Shown here: positions 50,631-60,900 of the stretch, in pieces | How the letters are laid out: every line of letters starts with the position of its first letter | Numbering within the stretch: the stretch's first letter is position 1 | Origin: [Zimmermannella] bifida NBRC 103089 | GTDB taxonomy: Bacteria > Actinomycetota > Actinomycetes > Actinomycetales > Microbacteriaceae | NCBI RefSeq assembly: GCF_001570925.1 | Contig: NZ_BCSP01000005.1 | Span: forward strand, 62,001-126,000 | Direction of reading: 5' to 3' | DNA: 64,000 nt | Notes under the pieces: generated by a model | The model's input: the letters and a program-made list of their open reading frames with translations, nothing else | What the model was told of the DNA's origin: nothing | Databases searched by the model: none | Made by a program: the position numbers and the translations under genes

Positions 50631-50738
50631 ATGCCAAGTGTTTCATATTGCCGGCTTTGCGGCGGCAAATGGATTAGGGGTCGATCCCGTGCAATGACAG
50701 TCGACAGTGCAGCAACCGGTACCGAGTTTGGTAGCTGT

Positions 50739-51776
50739 CTAGCCTGCTGGCGAGAGCTCGGCAAACACCGGACGGTGGTCAGAACCCGAACGGTCTTCGC
50801 GGGTGATCACCTCAAAGCCGGTGACGTCCCACTGATCGGTCGTCATCACGTGGTCAATTGCCGCGACAAGTAGCGGGGGCTTGCCGCTGGTCCAGGTGCC
50901 CGCAGCACCGGCACCTGCCGCAACTGCCGCATCCCGGCAGTCACCAAGGTGTGCGCCCGAACCGTTACCGAGCCCCGACAGGTGATCGATCGTGGCGTTC
51001 ATGTCACCGGCGAGGATCGTGTTGCCGGTACAGATTGACGCCACCCACTCGAGGTCAGATTTCCAGGTGTCCATGCGCTCGGGCACGGGCGCGAGTGGAT
51101 GCGCGGCCACGAGACGGGGTCCGTCACCGTCTGCAGGCTCCGCGATTACCGTCGCTAGCGCGCTGGTGTCGCCGAGATCATCGATCTTCACGTAGGTACC
51201 GAGCTCCTCCGACACCAACAGCGTCGTCTCGGCCGCACGGAAACCGGGGGCACCGGTGCCAGAAATCACCTGCATCGGCTTGCCGAGGTCTGCAAGCTGC
51301 GCGGCGATCTCGATGCCCATATCTTCGGTGGTTTCGGGCAACATGAGGACGTCGACGTCGTAGTCGGCTGCCAATTGGGCGATCTTGGGGGAGCCCGGTT
51401 CGTTGCCGAGCGTGTTCCAGGCGAGCACGCGAATCGCATCATCGGCACCGGTAGGGGGCTTCACGAGTGCTACACCACGACCGAATAGGTCGAGCGTGCC
51501 GAAAGCCAGGACTACGGCAACGGCAAGTGAAACCACGCTGAACACGGCGCGCCCGCCGTGCCGGAGCGCGAACGCCAGCGCGACACAGATGAGCAGCACA
51601 CCGGCACCGACCAACAGGTGAATCAACCTAAACGGCACCGCCTGCGCAAACGGCACCGTGTGGTGGAGGCCAAGCAGCTGCGGCCACATAGCCAACACAC
51701 CTACGCCCACCGCGATGGCGGTGAGCACACTGGCGACCAAAGTCACCAGAACGGGTGAGGTGCGGCGTTGATTCAT
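50739..51776 (-). CDS. Endonuclease/exonuclease/phosphatase-family membrane protein
   Basis: The 345-residue protein has three N-terminal helices (VLVTLVASVLTAIAVGVGVL; LIHLLVGAGVLLICVALAFA; AVFSVVSLAVAVVLAFGTLD). An extracytoplasmic EEP domain follows with RVLAWNTLGN, DVLMLPETTED, GDMNATIDH, IDHVMTT, and GSDHRPVFAEL. The acidic and His residues match the DNase I-like catalytic set, with Asp-Met-Asn and Ser-Asp-His as core. The family includes phosphodiesterases of uncertain substrate in actinobacteria. It is unlinked to its neighbours. Confidence 0.88.
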   Translation of the reverse strand: MNQRRTSPVLVTLVASVLTAIAVGVGVLAMWPQLLGLHHTVPFAQAVPFRLIHLLVGAGVLLICVALAFALRHGGRAVFSVVSLAVAVVLAFGTLDLFGRGVALVKPPTGADDAIRVLAWNTLGNEPGSPKIAQLAADYDVDVLMLPETTEDMGIEIAAQLADLGKPMQVISGTGAPGFRAAETTLLVSEELGTYVKIDDLGDTSALATVIAEPADGDGPRLVAAHPLAPVPERMDTWKSDLEWVASICTGNTILAGDMNATIDHLSGLGNGSGAHLGDCRDAAVAAGAGAAGTWTSGKPPLLVAAIDHVMTTDQWDVTGFEVITREDRSGSDHRPVFAELSPAG

Positions 51777-51925
51777 AACCGCCTGAGCTTAGCGCGGTTG
51801 GCTGTCGGCACTATCAGCAAACAAGATGACCTTGCCATGACACAACGCATCACTGCGCTGGCATCGACGCCAACGCGTTCGGGTCGGTAACGTGAATGTA
51901 CCCGCATCAACGGAAGGCGCACGTT

Positions 51926-52783
51926 TTGCACAACGAACACGGCATCGACCTGCACACGCATTCGAATGCCTCAGACGGCACCGAATCGCCTGCCGATGTG
52001 GTGCGTGCTGCTGCAGCAAGCGGTCTACACACGATTGCTCTCACCGATCACGACACGGTTTCGGGGTGGGATGCGGCCAGTCGCGCGGCGCTGGAATGCG
52101 ACATCACGCTCCTGCCCGGTATCGAAGTGTCTAGCAAGTTCGGTGGCGCCTCGGTACACGTGCTGGCCTACCTGCCCGACCCATCGCATCCCGCGCTCAA
52201 CGAATCGATGGCGCGCGTACGCTACGACCGCATCCACCGAGCCGAACGCATCGTGGCCGCGATCGGTGCCGATTACGAACTGACCTGGGCCGACGTTCAG
52301 GCAGTTAGCGAACCGGGGGCGACCATCGGCCGCCCCCACATTGCCGATGCCCTCATTTCGCTGGGAATCGTTGGCGACCGAGGCGAAGCATTTGCGGGAA
52401 TCCTGCATCACCGCAGCAAGTATTACGTGCCGCACGAATCGCCGTCGCCGGCCGACGTTGTGTCGCAGATCGTCGCTGCCGGGGGAGTCCCCGTACTCGC
52501 GCATGGTGGCAGCCGAGGCGCGGCGTTGCTCACCGAAGCGCCCTTTGCCGCGCTCGTCGAGGCCGGGCTTGCCGGTGTTGAGGTTGGACACCGTGAGAAT
52601 GATGCGGCGGCCCAGCAGACGCTCCTTGGCTACGCTGAGCGGTACGACCTCATCGTCACCGGCTCGAGCGACTATCACGGCGATGGCAAGCCAAATCGTC
52701 TGGGCGAACACACAACGGCGCCGGACCAGCTGGCTCGAATTATCGAGCAGGCAGCTGGCACGGCGCCGGTGAATTTGCGCTAA
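51926..52783 (+). CDS. PHP-domain phosphoesterase
   Basis: I favour TTG 51926, eight bases after GGAAGG, giving 285 residues; ATG 51896 would add ten. The PHP metal motifs appear in order: IDLHTHSNASDGTESP, LTDHDTVSGWD, PGIEVSS, PVLAHGG, and GSSDYHGD. This matches RNase AM/YciV-type phosphoesterases, which degrade 3',5'-bisphosphate nucleotides and 5'-ends of RNA. It is convergent with the DEAD-box helicase gene. Confidence 0.9.
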   Translation: MHNEHGIDLHTHSNASDGTESPADVVRAAAASGLHTIALTDHDTVSGWDAASRAALECDITLLPGIEVSSKFGGASVHVLAYLPDPSHPALNESMARVRYDRIHRAERIVAAIGADYELTWADVQAVSEPGATIGRPHIADALISLGIVGDRGEAFAGILHHRSKYYVPHESPSPADVVSQIVAAGGVPVLAHGGSRGAALLTEAPFAALVEAGLAGVEVGHRENDAAAQQTLLGYAERYDLIVTGSSDYHGDGKPNRLGEHTTAPDQLARIIEQAAGTAPVNLR

Positions 52784-52826
52784 TACCTACCGTTTGGGGC
52801 ACGGTACGCGTCCGTCCCGAACGCAA

Positions 52827-54317
52827 CTACTCCGTAGCGGCGTCGGATGCGGTCGGTGCCGATCCGCCATCTGTACCGTTGGCGCCGCTCGGCTTGCGGC
52901 GACGGCGGCGACGTGGCTTGCGCGGGGATTCGCCATTCGCATCGCCAGCAGTCGGAGCCGGCGAGGATTCGGCGTTGTCGCTGGCCTGGGTCGAAGCATC
53001 TGCCGGGGTCGAACCATCAGCCTCAACCTTGCGGCGAGTGCGGCGACGTGGGCGCGACGACTTGCGTGCCGAGCTGCCGCCCGACTTGCCGTCGGAATTG
53101 CGCGACGACTTGCGTGCATTCACTGCGGGAGCGGCCGAAGCCAGACGACCCTTGGTGCCCTCAGGAATATTGAGTTCTTCGTAGAAGTGCGGGCTCGACG
53201 AGTACGTCTCCAGCGGCTCATCGTCACCGAGCTCCAGCGCCTTCGCAATCAGGCCCCAGCGGCGCAGGTCATCCCAATCGATAAGCGTGACGGCAATACC
53301 GGTGCGGCCAGCGCGGCCGGTGCGGCCAACGCGGTGCAGGTACGTTTCTTCGTCGTCGGGAATCGTGTAGTTAATGACGTGGGTGACATCATCGACGTCG
53401 ATACCGCGAGCAGCGACGTCGGTAGCGATCAAGACGTCTTTCTTGCCAGCCTTGAACGCCGCCATGGAACGCTCACGCTGTTCCTGGTTCATGTCGCCGT
53501 GAACCGCAGCCACCTGGAAACCACGATCGCGCAGCTCATCGAGCAGCTTCGACGCGGAACGCTTCGTGCGCATGAAGATTACGGCCTTTTCGCGTCCTTC
53601 AGCCTGCAGCATGCGGGCAATCATCTCGTCCTTGTCGAGCGGGTGCGCGCGGTAGACCAGGTGGCGAATGTTCTTCTGCGTAATGCCCTCATCTGGGTCA
53701 GTAACGCGGATGTGCACCGGGTTCGACATGAATCGACGGGCGAGATTCAGGATGGGGCCCGGCATCGTTGCCGAGAACAGCATCGTGTGGCGCACGGCAG
53801 GGAGGCGGTCGAAGATGCGCTCAATGTCGGGTAGGAACCCGAGGTCGAGCATCTTGTCGGCCTCGTCGAGCACGATTTCGGTGACGTTGCTCAGCGAAAT
53901 GATGCGCTGGTTCATCAGGTCGATCAGTCGGCCCGGCGTCGCAACCAGAACCTGTGCGCCGTCCTTAATTTGCTTGATCTGTTCCTCGTACCCCTTGCCA
54001 CCGTAGATCGGCACAACAACCGTTTCACGATCGCGTACGGCCAGCTCGAGATCTTCATATACCTGGGTCGCAAGTTCGCGGGTCGGCGTCACCACCAAAG
54101 CCTTGACACCCGGGGTCGGTGCGGTACCGATGCGCTGCAGCAGCGGCAAACCAAAACCGAGCGTCTTACCGGTTCCGGTCTTAGCCTGGCCAATGATGTC
54201 CTGGCCACTCAGTGCCAGCGGAATGGTCTGTTCTTGAATGGGGAAGGCATCAATAATGCCCTTTTCGGCGAGTACGCCGGTGATGTCGGAATCAATTCCG
54301 AGTTCAGTGAAATTCAC
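52827..54317 (-). CDS. DEAD-box RNA helicase
   Basis: The 496-residue protein has the Q motif (FPIQEQTIP), Walker A AKTGTGKT, PTRELATQV, VLDEADKMLDLGF (motif II), FSATMP (motif III, SAT), and HRVGRTGRAG (motif VI). The C-terminal 110 residues are very basic with clusters of Arg/Lys/Ser (SSRNSDGKSGGSSARKS; GESPRKPRRRRRRKP), an RNA-binding tail typical of actinobacterial DEAD proteins. It acts on structured RNA in ribosome or mRNA metabolism. It is divergent from the ferritin-like gene. Confidence 0.95.
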   Translation of the reverse strand: MNFTELGIDSDITGVLAEKGIIDAFPIQEQTIPLALSGQDIIGQAKTGTGKTLGFGLPLLQRIGTAPTPGVKALVVTPTRELATQVYEDLELAVRDRETVVVPIYGGKGYEEQIKQIKDGAQVLVATPGRLIDLMNQRIISLSNVTEIVLDEADKMLDLGFLPDIERIFDRLPAVRHTMLFSATMPGPILNLARRFMSNPVHIRVTDPDEGITQKNIRHLVYRAHPLDKDEMIARMLQAEGREKAVIFMRTKRSASKLLDELRDRGFQVAAVHGDMNQEQRERSMAAFKAGKKDVLIATDVAARGIDVDDVTHVINYTIPDDEETYLHRVGRTGRAGRTGIAVTLIDWDDLRRWGLIAKALELGDDEPLETYSSSPHFYEELNIPEGTKGRLASAAPAVNARKSSRNSDGKSGGSSARKSSRPRRRTRRKVEADGSTPADASTQASDNAESSPAPTAGDANGESPRKPRRRRRRKPSGANGTDGGSAPTASDAATE

Positions 54318-54522
54318 GAATTATTGCCCTTACACAGGTTGCGGTGCGAGCGCCCACTTACCCAGGGCGCGCAGGTGCGGTCGACAGCACCGTTCTTTAG
54401 CCTAGTCGCCCGACATCGGATGCCGCCGGATTCACAGATTGTGCGCAATTCGCTCGGCCCTAATTGGTGGCCTTGAAACCAACCTTTATGTCGGGCGTCA
54501 TTTGGGTCGATAGGATGGCGAA

Positions 54523-55158
54523 GTGACCGACGCAACTGCCGAAACGAATCCGCAAACCGCACCCTTCGCATCCCTCGTACTTGACGAACAGCGATTGCAC
54601 GCACTTGCTGATGCGCTCGTTGCGCGGCAGCGACGAGAACTCACCGCCGTCGCAGAATCGACCGAGTTCAGTGACGACGCCCGTGCATCGCTTGCCGATG
54701 CGATTGCCGCGCTGCCTGCAGCTACCGGTGCTCAGGACGAAGCTGCCGTGGCACTGCTCGAAGTGCTCTGGGCCCGAGTCACCGGCCGCGACACGGCGGA
54801 ACACGTCTGCTCGCTCGTTATCGCCAGCGGCATCGCGATGGACGCAATTGCCGAACTCGCGAAGCTGTCGGGCACATCGATCGAAGCACACGAAGCCTTC
54901 ACCGCCAGCACTGCGGCCATCATTTCGGCGTTGGAAATCTGCTTTGCCGCTGACACCAAACTCGATGACCGCCTGGCCATGTGGGGACGCCGCGTAGCTG
55001 GTGACACCGTGGTCTGGTCGCGAGAAATCGTTGGTATTGAACCGGGAATGAGCGCCGACGAGCTCACAGCCGGTGCCGAGGCCGGTGCCGAACGCTTTGC
55101 CAAGGCGCTGTTCGCGGAGCACTCGCGTCGCATGAACCTACTGAAGCTCGCAGCGTAA
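54523..55158 (+). CDS. Ferritin-like fold protein
   Basis: The 211-residue protein begins at GTG 54523 and is almost entirely helical, with long Ala/Glu/Asp-rich helices: DEQRLHALADALVARQRREL, RASLADAIAALPAATGAQDE, TSIEAHEAFTASTAAIISAL, ELTAGAEAGAERFAKALFAE. It matches the actinobacterial ferritin-like-fold protein commonly encoded beside a DEAD-box helicase. The Glu/His pairs of a di-iron site are not obvious, so catalytic iron is doubtful. The function is unknown. Confidence 0.7.
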   Translation: MTDATAETNPQTAPFASLVLDEQRLHALADALVARQRRELTAVAESTEFSDDARASLADAIAALPAATGAQDEAAVALLEVLWARVTGRDTAEHVCSLVIASGIAMDAIAELAKLSGTSIEAHEAFTASTAAIISALEICFAADTKLDDRLAMWGRRVAGDTVVWSREIVGIEPGMSADELTAGAEAGAERFAKALFAEHSRRMNLLKLAA

Positions 55159-55168
55159 ACCTGCGCTA

Positions 55169-55212
55169 ACGATTCGAGGCCCGTCGCACCAGGTGCGCGG
55201 GCCTCGAATCGT
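55169..55212. terminator. Bidirectional terminator after the ferritin-like gene
   Basis: ACGATTCGAGGCCCG (55169-55183) is exactly complementary to CGGGCCTCGAATCGT (55198-55212). The loop contains CGCACC / GGTGCG, so the hairpin is nearly continuous. Confidence 0.75.
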
Positions 55213-55228
55213 CTGGTCGACAGCGGGC

Positions 55229-55262
55229 GAGTATCCCCTGCCGCTGAGTATCCCCTGCCGCC
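55229..55262. repeat. Tandem 17-bp repeat
   Basis: GAGTATCCCCTGCCGCT (55229-55245) is followed directly by GAGTATCCCCTGCCGCC (55246-55262). The copies differ only in the last base. It lies in the gap before the HerA-like gene's stop, probably slippage. Confidence 0.9.
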
Positions 55263-55267
55263 GTGAC

Positions 55268-57076
55268 CTAACGGCGCTTGAGCAGGCTGCCGAACACCGT
55301 GCGAACAACCTCACGAATCACGGTCTTGCCGGTGCGTGACGAAGCAATCTCTTCGATGATTGACTTTTCCCGGCGCACGGACGTGCGGCTGCGCGTCGAA
55401 CGTGACGTGTCGCGTTCGCGGATTTCGCGTTCGATGCGCGCAGCTTCGTTTTCGGCAGCCTTGGCTTGAGCTTCGGCTTCGGCTGCGGCGGTTTCCTCGG
55501 CGCGTGCCGCGGCGGCGGCATTGTTGATCTTCTTGGCCAGAATCTCGGCGGCCGACTCAGGGTCGACCGGCGTGCCATACTTCGCCAACAGCGGGGATGC
55601 TTGTACCGCGGCCTGAATCTGTGCCATCGGTGTCGGGTCCATCGACCCCTGCGGTGCCCGCATGCGCGTCCAGGCCACCGGTGACGGTGCACCCTTTTCG
55701 TTCATGACCGTGACGATTGCCTCACCCGTGGCGAGCTGCGTCAGCACCTGTTCGAGGTCGTAGCCCGAATTCGGGTAGGTGCGGACAGTGGCGCGCAGGG
55801 CTTTTGCGTCGTTCGGGGTATGGGCACGCAATTGGTGCTGGACTCGCGAACCGAGCTGCGCTAAGACATCCTCTGGCACGTCCTTCGGCGTTTGCGTGAC
55901 GAAGAAAATACCGACACCCTTCGAACGGATCAGCCGCACCGTCTGCACGATCTGCGCAACGAAGTCCTTCGAGGCGTCCTTGAACAGCAGGTGGGCTTCA
56001 TCAAAGAAGAACACCAGCTTGGGTTTGTCGAGGTCACCGACCTCGGGTAGCGAACCGAATAGATCCGCCAACAACCACATCAAGAATGTCGAGAACACCT
56101 GCGGCTGCTGCGCGACACCGGGGATCTCGAGCAGCGACACGATGCCGCGGCCATCGGCAGCCGTACGCATGAACTCGGTCGTATCGATCTCGGGTTCGCC
56201 GAAGAACACATCGGCGCCTGCGGCCGCAAAATTCGTGAGTTCTCGCAAAATCACCCCGGCGGTCTGCTTGGATACTCCGCCGATGCCGTCGAGTTCTGGC
56301 TTGCCCGCATCACTTGTCAGGTACTGCAGCACCGCACGCAAATCTTCGAGGTCAACGAGTGCCAAACCGTTCGCATCCGCGTAGTGGAAGACAAGGCCGA
56401 GGCACGATTCTTGCGTTTCGTTCAGACCGAGTACCTTTGCGAGCAAGAGCGGGCCGAAGCTCGAGACCGTTGCACGAATGGGGACGCCTTCGCCGCGGCC
56501 GCCGAGCGAGAAGTACTCGACCGGAGCGGCAACCGGCTGCCAGTCTTGACCGATGCTCTTGGTGCGGGCCAGCAGCTTTTCGCTGCCAACGCCGGCCGTG
56601 GCGACGCCCGAGAGGTCACCCTTGATGTCGGCGGCAAAAACGGGGACGCCTGCGGCCGAGAGCTGTTCGAGCATGACCTGCAGGGTCTTCGTCTTACCGG
56701 TACCCGTCGCTCCGGCGACCAAGCCGTGACGGTTGGTCATCGCGATCGGGATGCGTACTGGTACGTCGGCGAGCGGGGCACCGTTGACGAGCGCGCCGAG
56801 TTCGAGAGCTGGTGCGTCGAAACCGTAACCGTCGCGGATCGCGGTTACTGCATCCGGATCGAGCGGGCCATTGGTTTCAGGTGTCGTCGCGGTGGATGTG
56901 GCGGCGGGGGTTTCCGATGCAGGTACCGCGGCTGCGTCCGCCGCAGTCTCGGCTGATGTCGACGCTGATGCCTGCGCGGCTGCCTGCTCTGCCGCGGCAA
57001 GATCGGCCTGCGCCTTGGCGAGGGCCTCGCGGGCCGCCTCGAGATCGGGAGTTGCTTGCGTTGCGTCTTCAGCCAT
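55268..57076 (-). CDS. HerA-like ATPase (DUF853 family)
   Basis: The 602-residue protein has a disordered Ala/Thr/Pro N-terminus (about 1-75), Walker A AGATGTGKTKTL (about 136-147), VFAADIKGDLSGVA, and Walker B LVFFFDEAHLLFKDASKDF. Sensor motifs IRSKGVGIFFVTQTPKDVPE and QLGSRVQHQLRAHTPNDAKA follow. The C-terminus is a coiled coil with Arg/Glu repeats (about 505-570) and a basic end. DUF853 ATPases are relatives of HerA/FtsK helicases, with DNA translocation or export roles that are not settled. No NurA nuclease is next to it. Confidence 0.9.
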   Translation of the reverse strand: MAEDATQATPDLEAAREALAKAQADLAAAEQAAAQASASTSAETAADAAAVPASETPAATSTATTPETNGPLDPDAVTAIRDGYGFDAPALELGALVNGAPLADVPVRIPIAMTNRHGLVAGATGTGKTKTLQVMLEQLSAAGVPVFAADIKGDLSGVATAGVGSEKLLARTKSIGQDWQPVAAPVEYFSLGGRGEGVPIRATVSSFGPLLLAKVLGLNETQESCLGLVFHYADANGLALVDLEDLRAVLQYLTSDAGKPELDGIGGVSKQTAGVILRELTNFAAAGADVFFGEPEIDTTEFMRTAADGRGIVSLLEIPGVAQQPQVFSTFLMWLLADLFGSLPEVGDLDKPKLVFFFDEAHLLFKDASKDFVAQIVQTVRLIRSKGVGIFFVTQTPKDVPEDVLAQLGSRVQHQLRAHTPNDAKALRATVRTYPNSGYDLEQVLTQLATGEAIVTVMNEKGAPSPVAWTRMRAPQGSMDPTPMAQIQAAVQASPLLAKYGTPVDPESAAEILAKKINNAAAAARAEETAAAEAEAQAKAAENEAARIEREIRERDTSRSTRSRTSVRREKSIIEEIASSRTGKTVIREVVRTVFGSLLKRR

Positions 57077-57122
57077 AGGTTCAGCCTACGCAATCTCGAC
57101 CAACGGGCGCCTGCGAAAACCG

Positions 57123-57159
57123 ATTCGGGGCGAACCGGAAGTACCGATTCGCCCCGAAT
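57123..57159 (-). terminator. Terminator after the DUF3107/membrane gene pair
   Basis: ATTCGGGGCGAA (57123-57134) and TTCGCCCCGAAT (57148-57159) form a perfect 12-bp stem. A smaller TGGCG / CGCCA hairpin lies at 57168-57182, just after the minus-strand stop at 57190. Confidence 0.7.
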
Positions 57160-57189
57160 GCGCCGTCTGGCGATGAACGCCAGAACGAC

Positions 57190-57519
57190 CTACGAAATTG
57201 AGCTGCGGTGGCTCAAACGCTCGAGCAGGTCTTCGTCTGCTTCGGCGCGGCGCTTGGGCAGCATCAGCGCGATGCTGAAGCAGACGGCAGCCACGATGAC
57301 CACGAGGTACAGCCAGATGTTGCCGGCGTCGTAGCGCAAGAACGTCAGATTAAACAGGCGCATCGCCCAGCTGGCGGCAACCCAGTAGATCAGTGCGGTT
57401 GCGCCACCGATTCCGGGGAGCAACGCCAGACCGATCGTGGAAAGTGGCTTGGCAAACGGAATTGCTGCGGCTCCGATCAGGATGCCGAACAGACCGGCAA
57501 AAATGAGTTCAAGATCCAT
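57190..57519 (-). CDS. Small membrane protein of unknown function
   Basis: The 109-residue protein has three apolar helices (LIFAGLFGILIGAAAIPFAK; STIGLALLPGIGGATALIYWV; IWLYLVVIVAAVCFSIALML) and a charged C-terminal helix with RRAEADEDLLERLSHR. It begins two bases after the DUF3107 stop on the same strand, so it is translationally linked to that gene. I recognise no domain. Confidence 0.75.
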   Translation of the reverse strand: MDLELIFAGLFGILIGAAAIPFAKPLSTIGLALLPGIGGATALIYWVAASWAMRLFNLTFLRYDAGNIWLYLVVIVAAVCFSIALMLPKRRAEADEDLLERLSHRSSIS

Positions 57520-57521
57520 GA

Positions 57522-57746
57522 CTATGCGGTGAATCCGACGCGACGAACGGTTTCTTCACCGATTTCGACGAACGCGATCTGCGCTGCGTTGACGAGGATG
57601 ACGCGGTCACGTTCGTCAGTGAAACGGGCAACGCCAGCGTCGGCGGCAATCGCCTCGGCGACGAGCTTCTCAATTTCGGCAGCCGATTGATTGGTCTCAA
57701 AAGCGAGTTCACGCGGCGAGTGGAGGATGCCAATGCGCAGTTCCAT
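57522..57746 (-). CDS. DUF3107 family protein (TB9.4-like)
   Basis: The ATG at 57746 follows AAAGGAC and gives 74 residues: MELRIGILHSPRELAFETNQ, SAAEIEKLVAEAIA, and RVILVNAAQIAFVEIGEETV, closing R-R-V-G-F. This is the actinobacterial DUF3107 protein, of unknown function, often found beside the adnAB helicase genes as here (divergent, 210 bases). The first frame from 57824 is longer but poorly composed, so the shorter start is right. Confidence 0.9.
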   Translation of the reverse strand: MELRIGILHSPRELAFETNQSAAEIEKLVAEAIAADAGVARFTDERDRVILVNAAQIAFVEIGEETVRRVGFTA

Positions 57747-57956
57747 GAGCTTGTCCTTTCTAAGGGAAGACAACGCGACCACAATACCCGCAGCTCGCCG
57801 CATCCTTTGGGAATACCGCGTCAAGCGAACTGATTCCCGTCTCGAGGTGGATGCGGCTGGTCACGGCCACATCTGTGCGTCAGTCGGATGTCGGAGGGTG
57901 TGGATACAGTGTCGATATCGGGAACTTCCGCATGGATTCGCACGAAGGGCAGCACG

Positions 57957-60900
57957 ATGGCACCGGACTCAACAACATCAGGCGCAGCCGCGTCGCAGGC
58001 GACGTCGCACGCAACGCCAGCGACTCATTCACTGCCTGGCGCGATCGTTCTGGATGCATCACAGCAGGCAGTTGTCGATGCTTCGGCGACCTCGTCGCTC
58101 GCGGTGCTCGGCGCGCCGGGTAGTGGCCGCACCACGACGCTGATCGAGCTGGTCGCTGCCGAAGTTGAGCAGCGGGGGACTGACCCCGAACGCATCCTTG
58201 CTATTGGTGCAAACCGTCGCACGGCCGCGATGCTTCGCGACCGCTTGCAAGCACGACTCAATCGTGCGGTGCGCGGTCAACGACTCGGGCGCACGCTGCC
58301 GTCGATTGCCATGGAAATCCTTGCCGAAGACAGCATCCGTACGGGGGCACGCGAACCCCGCTTGCTGACCGGTGCGCAACAAGACGCCATCTTGCGGGAC
58401 CTGCTCGAAGGCGATGTTGTTGATTATGAAACGCACGGTGTTTGGCGTTGGGGCGCAATTGATCCCGAAACCCTGCGATTGAACGGGTTCCGAGACGAGG
58501 TGCGCGCGCTCCTGGCCGCAATGGTTGAACAGGGAGTTACCCCGAGGCAGCTACGGGAGCTCGGTACCGCCGACGACACGGATCCTGATTGGCTCGCGAA
58601 GAACCGTTTCCGCATTCACTGGCCGGAAGCCGCGGACTTTGCCGATCGGTACTTTGATGTGCTCGAGTCCGGTTACGAGGGCGTCCTCGACACGCCGATG
58701 GCGGCTCGCGATGCCGCGCGAGTGCTGGCCAGCCGTGTACCGGGCACAGAACGGCTCTATGACGATCTCGCACTCATCGTGGTTGATGACGCGCAAGAAC
58801 TCACGGCTTCGGCACGTGCGCTCATGCTGGCACTCCACGCACGGGGAGCGCGATTGGTCACATTCGGTGACCCCGATGCGGCGACCGGAGCCTTCCACGG
58901 TGGCGAAGCCACGTTCGCGTCGGGATGGACCGACGCGGCAACCGGACGAGTGGTATCGCAGCACGTCTTGCACACCGTGTACCGGCACCCGCAGTCGATT
59001 CGAGACGTTGTTCGTGCGCTAACGAATGGACTTGGTGCGGCCGGTGCTGGTGAACAGCGTCAGGCAAATGCCGCGTCGGCCCCGTCACCAACCGCAGCAG
59101 CCACGACCGCTGATGTCGCCGGCGCGTTCACGGTTTTGGGCGACTCAGACGTCGACGAAGCAGCCCAAATCGTGCAGTACCTGCGTTGGAACCACTTGAT
59201 GAACGGCATCGCGTGGCGCGACATGGCCGTGATTGCCCGTAGCGGCGGGGCACTGCCTGCACTCGCGCGAGTGCTCGAACGCGACGGAGTTCCGGTGACA
59301 CAGTCGACACCGAACGATCCGGCGAACGACGCTACGGTACGGGCGATTCTCAATATGGGCACGATGATCGCCAGCAATGAGATTGCTGCGCCGATGCTCG
59401 AATCCGTCTTGCAATCGCCACTTGTTGGCATTGATCCCCTGCAGATGCGCGCGCTTCGACGCCTGGCCTACTTCGCGCACGACGAATTGCGCCTTCGCAC
59501 GACGGACGCAACGCAGACTCCGCAATCGCAAAGCGGAACCGACGCGGAATCGCTTCGAGACGTTGCCGATGCTGCAGGCGCTCGATCACATTCGTCTGGA
59601 GCCGCCGTGCTTGCCCGAGCAATTGCAACGGAAATCGGCCAGCGCACTCCGCAAACCAGCACACTGACACTGCAAGCGATCATTGACGCGAATCGTCGCG
59701 GATCTGTCTGGCCCGACACGATCGCCAAGCTGCGTTCGCTCGTGGACGCACTATCACGGATGCAGACCCGCTTCGTGCGGCAGGAACCGATTGATTCCGT
59801 GCTCTTTGAAGCTTGGGCCGACGAAAAACGCGCCGAACGCTGGCAGGAGATCGCGCTCTCGAATGAGCCGGGTGCATCCGAGTTGAACCGTCGACTCGAT
59901 GCAGTTGTCACGCTTTTTGAACGTGCAAAACGCCTTGTCGAACGTGAACCTGGCACGGCACTGGAGTCGTTTATTGCACGATGGCAGGCCGGAGGCGTGC
60001 AAGAAGACACGCTGATCGCGCGCAGTTGTCCCGACGCGGTCACCCTGACCACACCCGCGGGCAGTGCCGGGCAGCAGTGGCCGGTCGTCGTCGTGGCCGG
60101 GGTCACCGACGGTGTCTGGCCAAATCTGCGCCTGCGTGACTCGCTCTTGGGCGCGACCCGCTTGGCTGAGGCACGGGACAATTCGACGGCCATCTCGTTA
60201 GTTGACCGACGCAAGGCCGTCTTGTTCGATGAGACAAGAATGTTGGTCTCGGCCGTGTCTCGAGCCCAACAGCAACTGCTCGTCACGGCAGTTGCGAGCG
60301 CCGACCAACAACCCTCGTCGCTCTGGCAACGGATGCCGCTGGCATCGGTGCCGGATGACATTGCTGCGCCTTTCGCGGCGCTAGCAACGATCGATGCTGT
60401 TCGAACGGAACACGAATCTGCGGTAGACGATGAGCAAGGCGCAACGCAGCGACAGCGAGCTCGACGACTCGACCTCGATGGCCTTGCTGCCTACCTGCGT
60501 CGAGTACTGATTCACGAGCGCTTACTTGCGTCCAAACAACTCATTAATCACGAAGAGGCCATTCAAGCGCTGGCGCAGCTCGCTCACGCCGACGTTCCAG
60601 CTGCCGACCCAAAGACCTGGTTTGGCATTCGGGAGATGAGTACGACGGCTCCGCTGGTCGAGGTGCGTGACGGTCAGGCGACACTTTCGCTATCGCCGTC
60701 GGCAATTGGCAAGCTTCGAGACTGCCCGGTCGAAGCATTCCTCGACCAACACGCATCCAGCATGGCGACAGAAGCACAGTGGCTCGGGACCATGATTCAC
60801 GACTTGGCCGAGCACGAAGACGACTATCCGAGTCACGAGTCGATGCTTAATGAAGCCCTCGCTCGAGTTGATGCGTATCCGGTCCAGGCGGAGTGGATGC

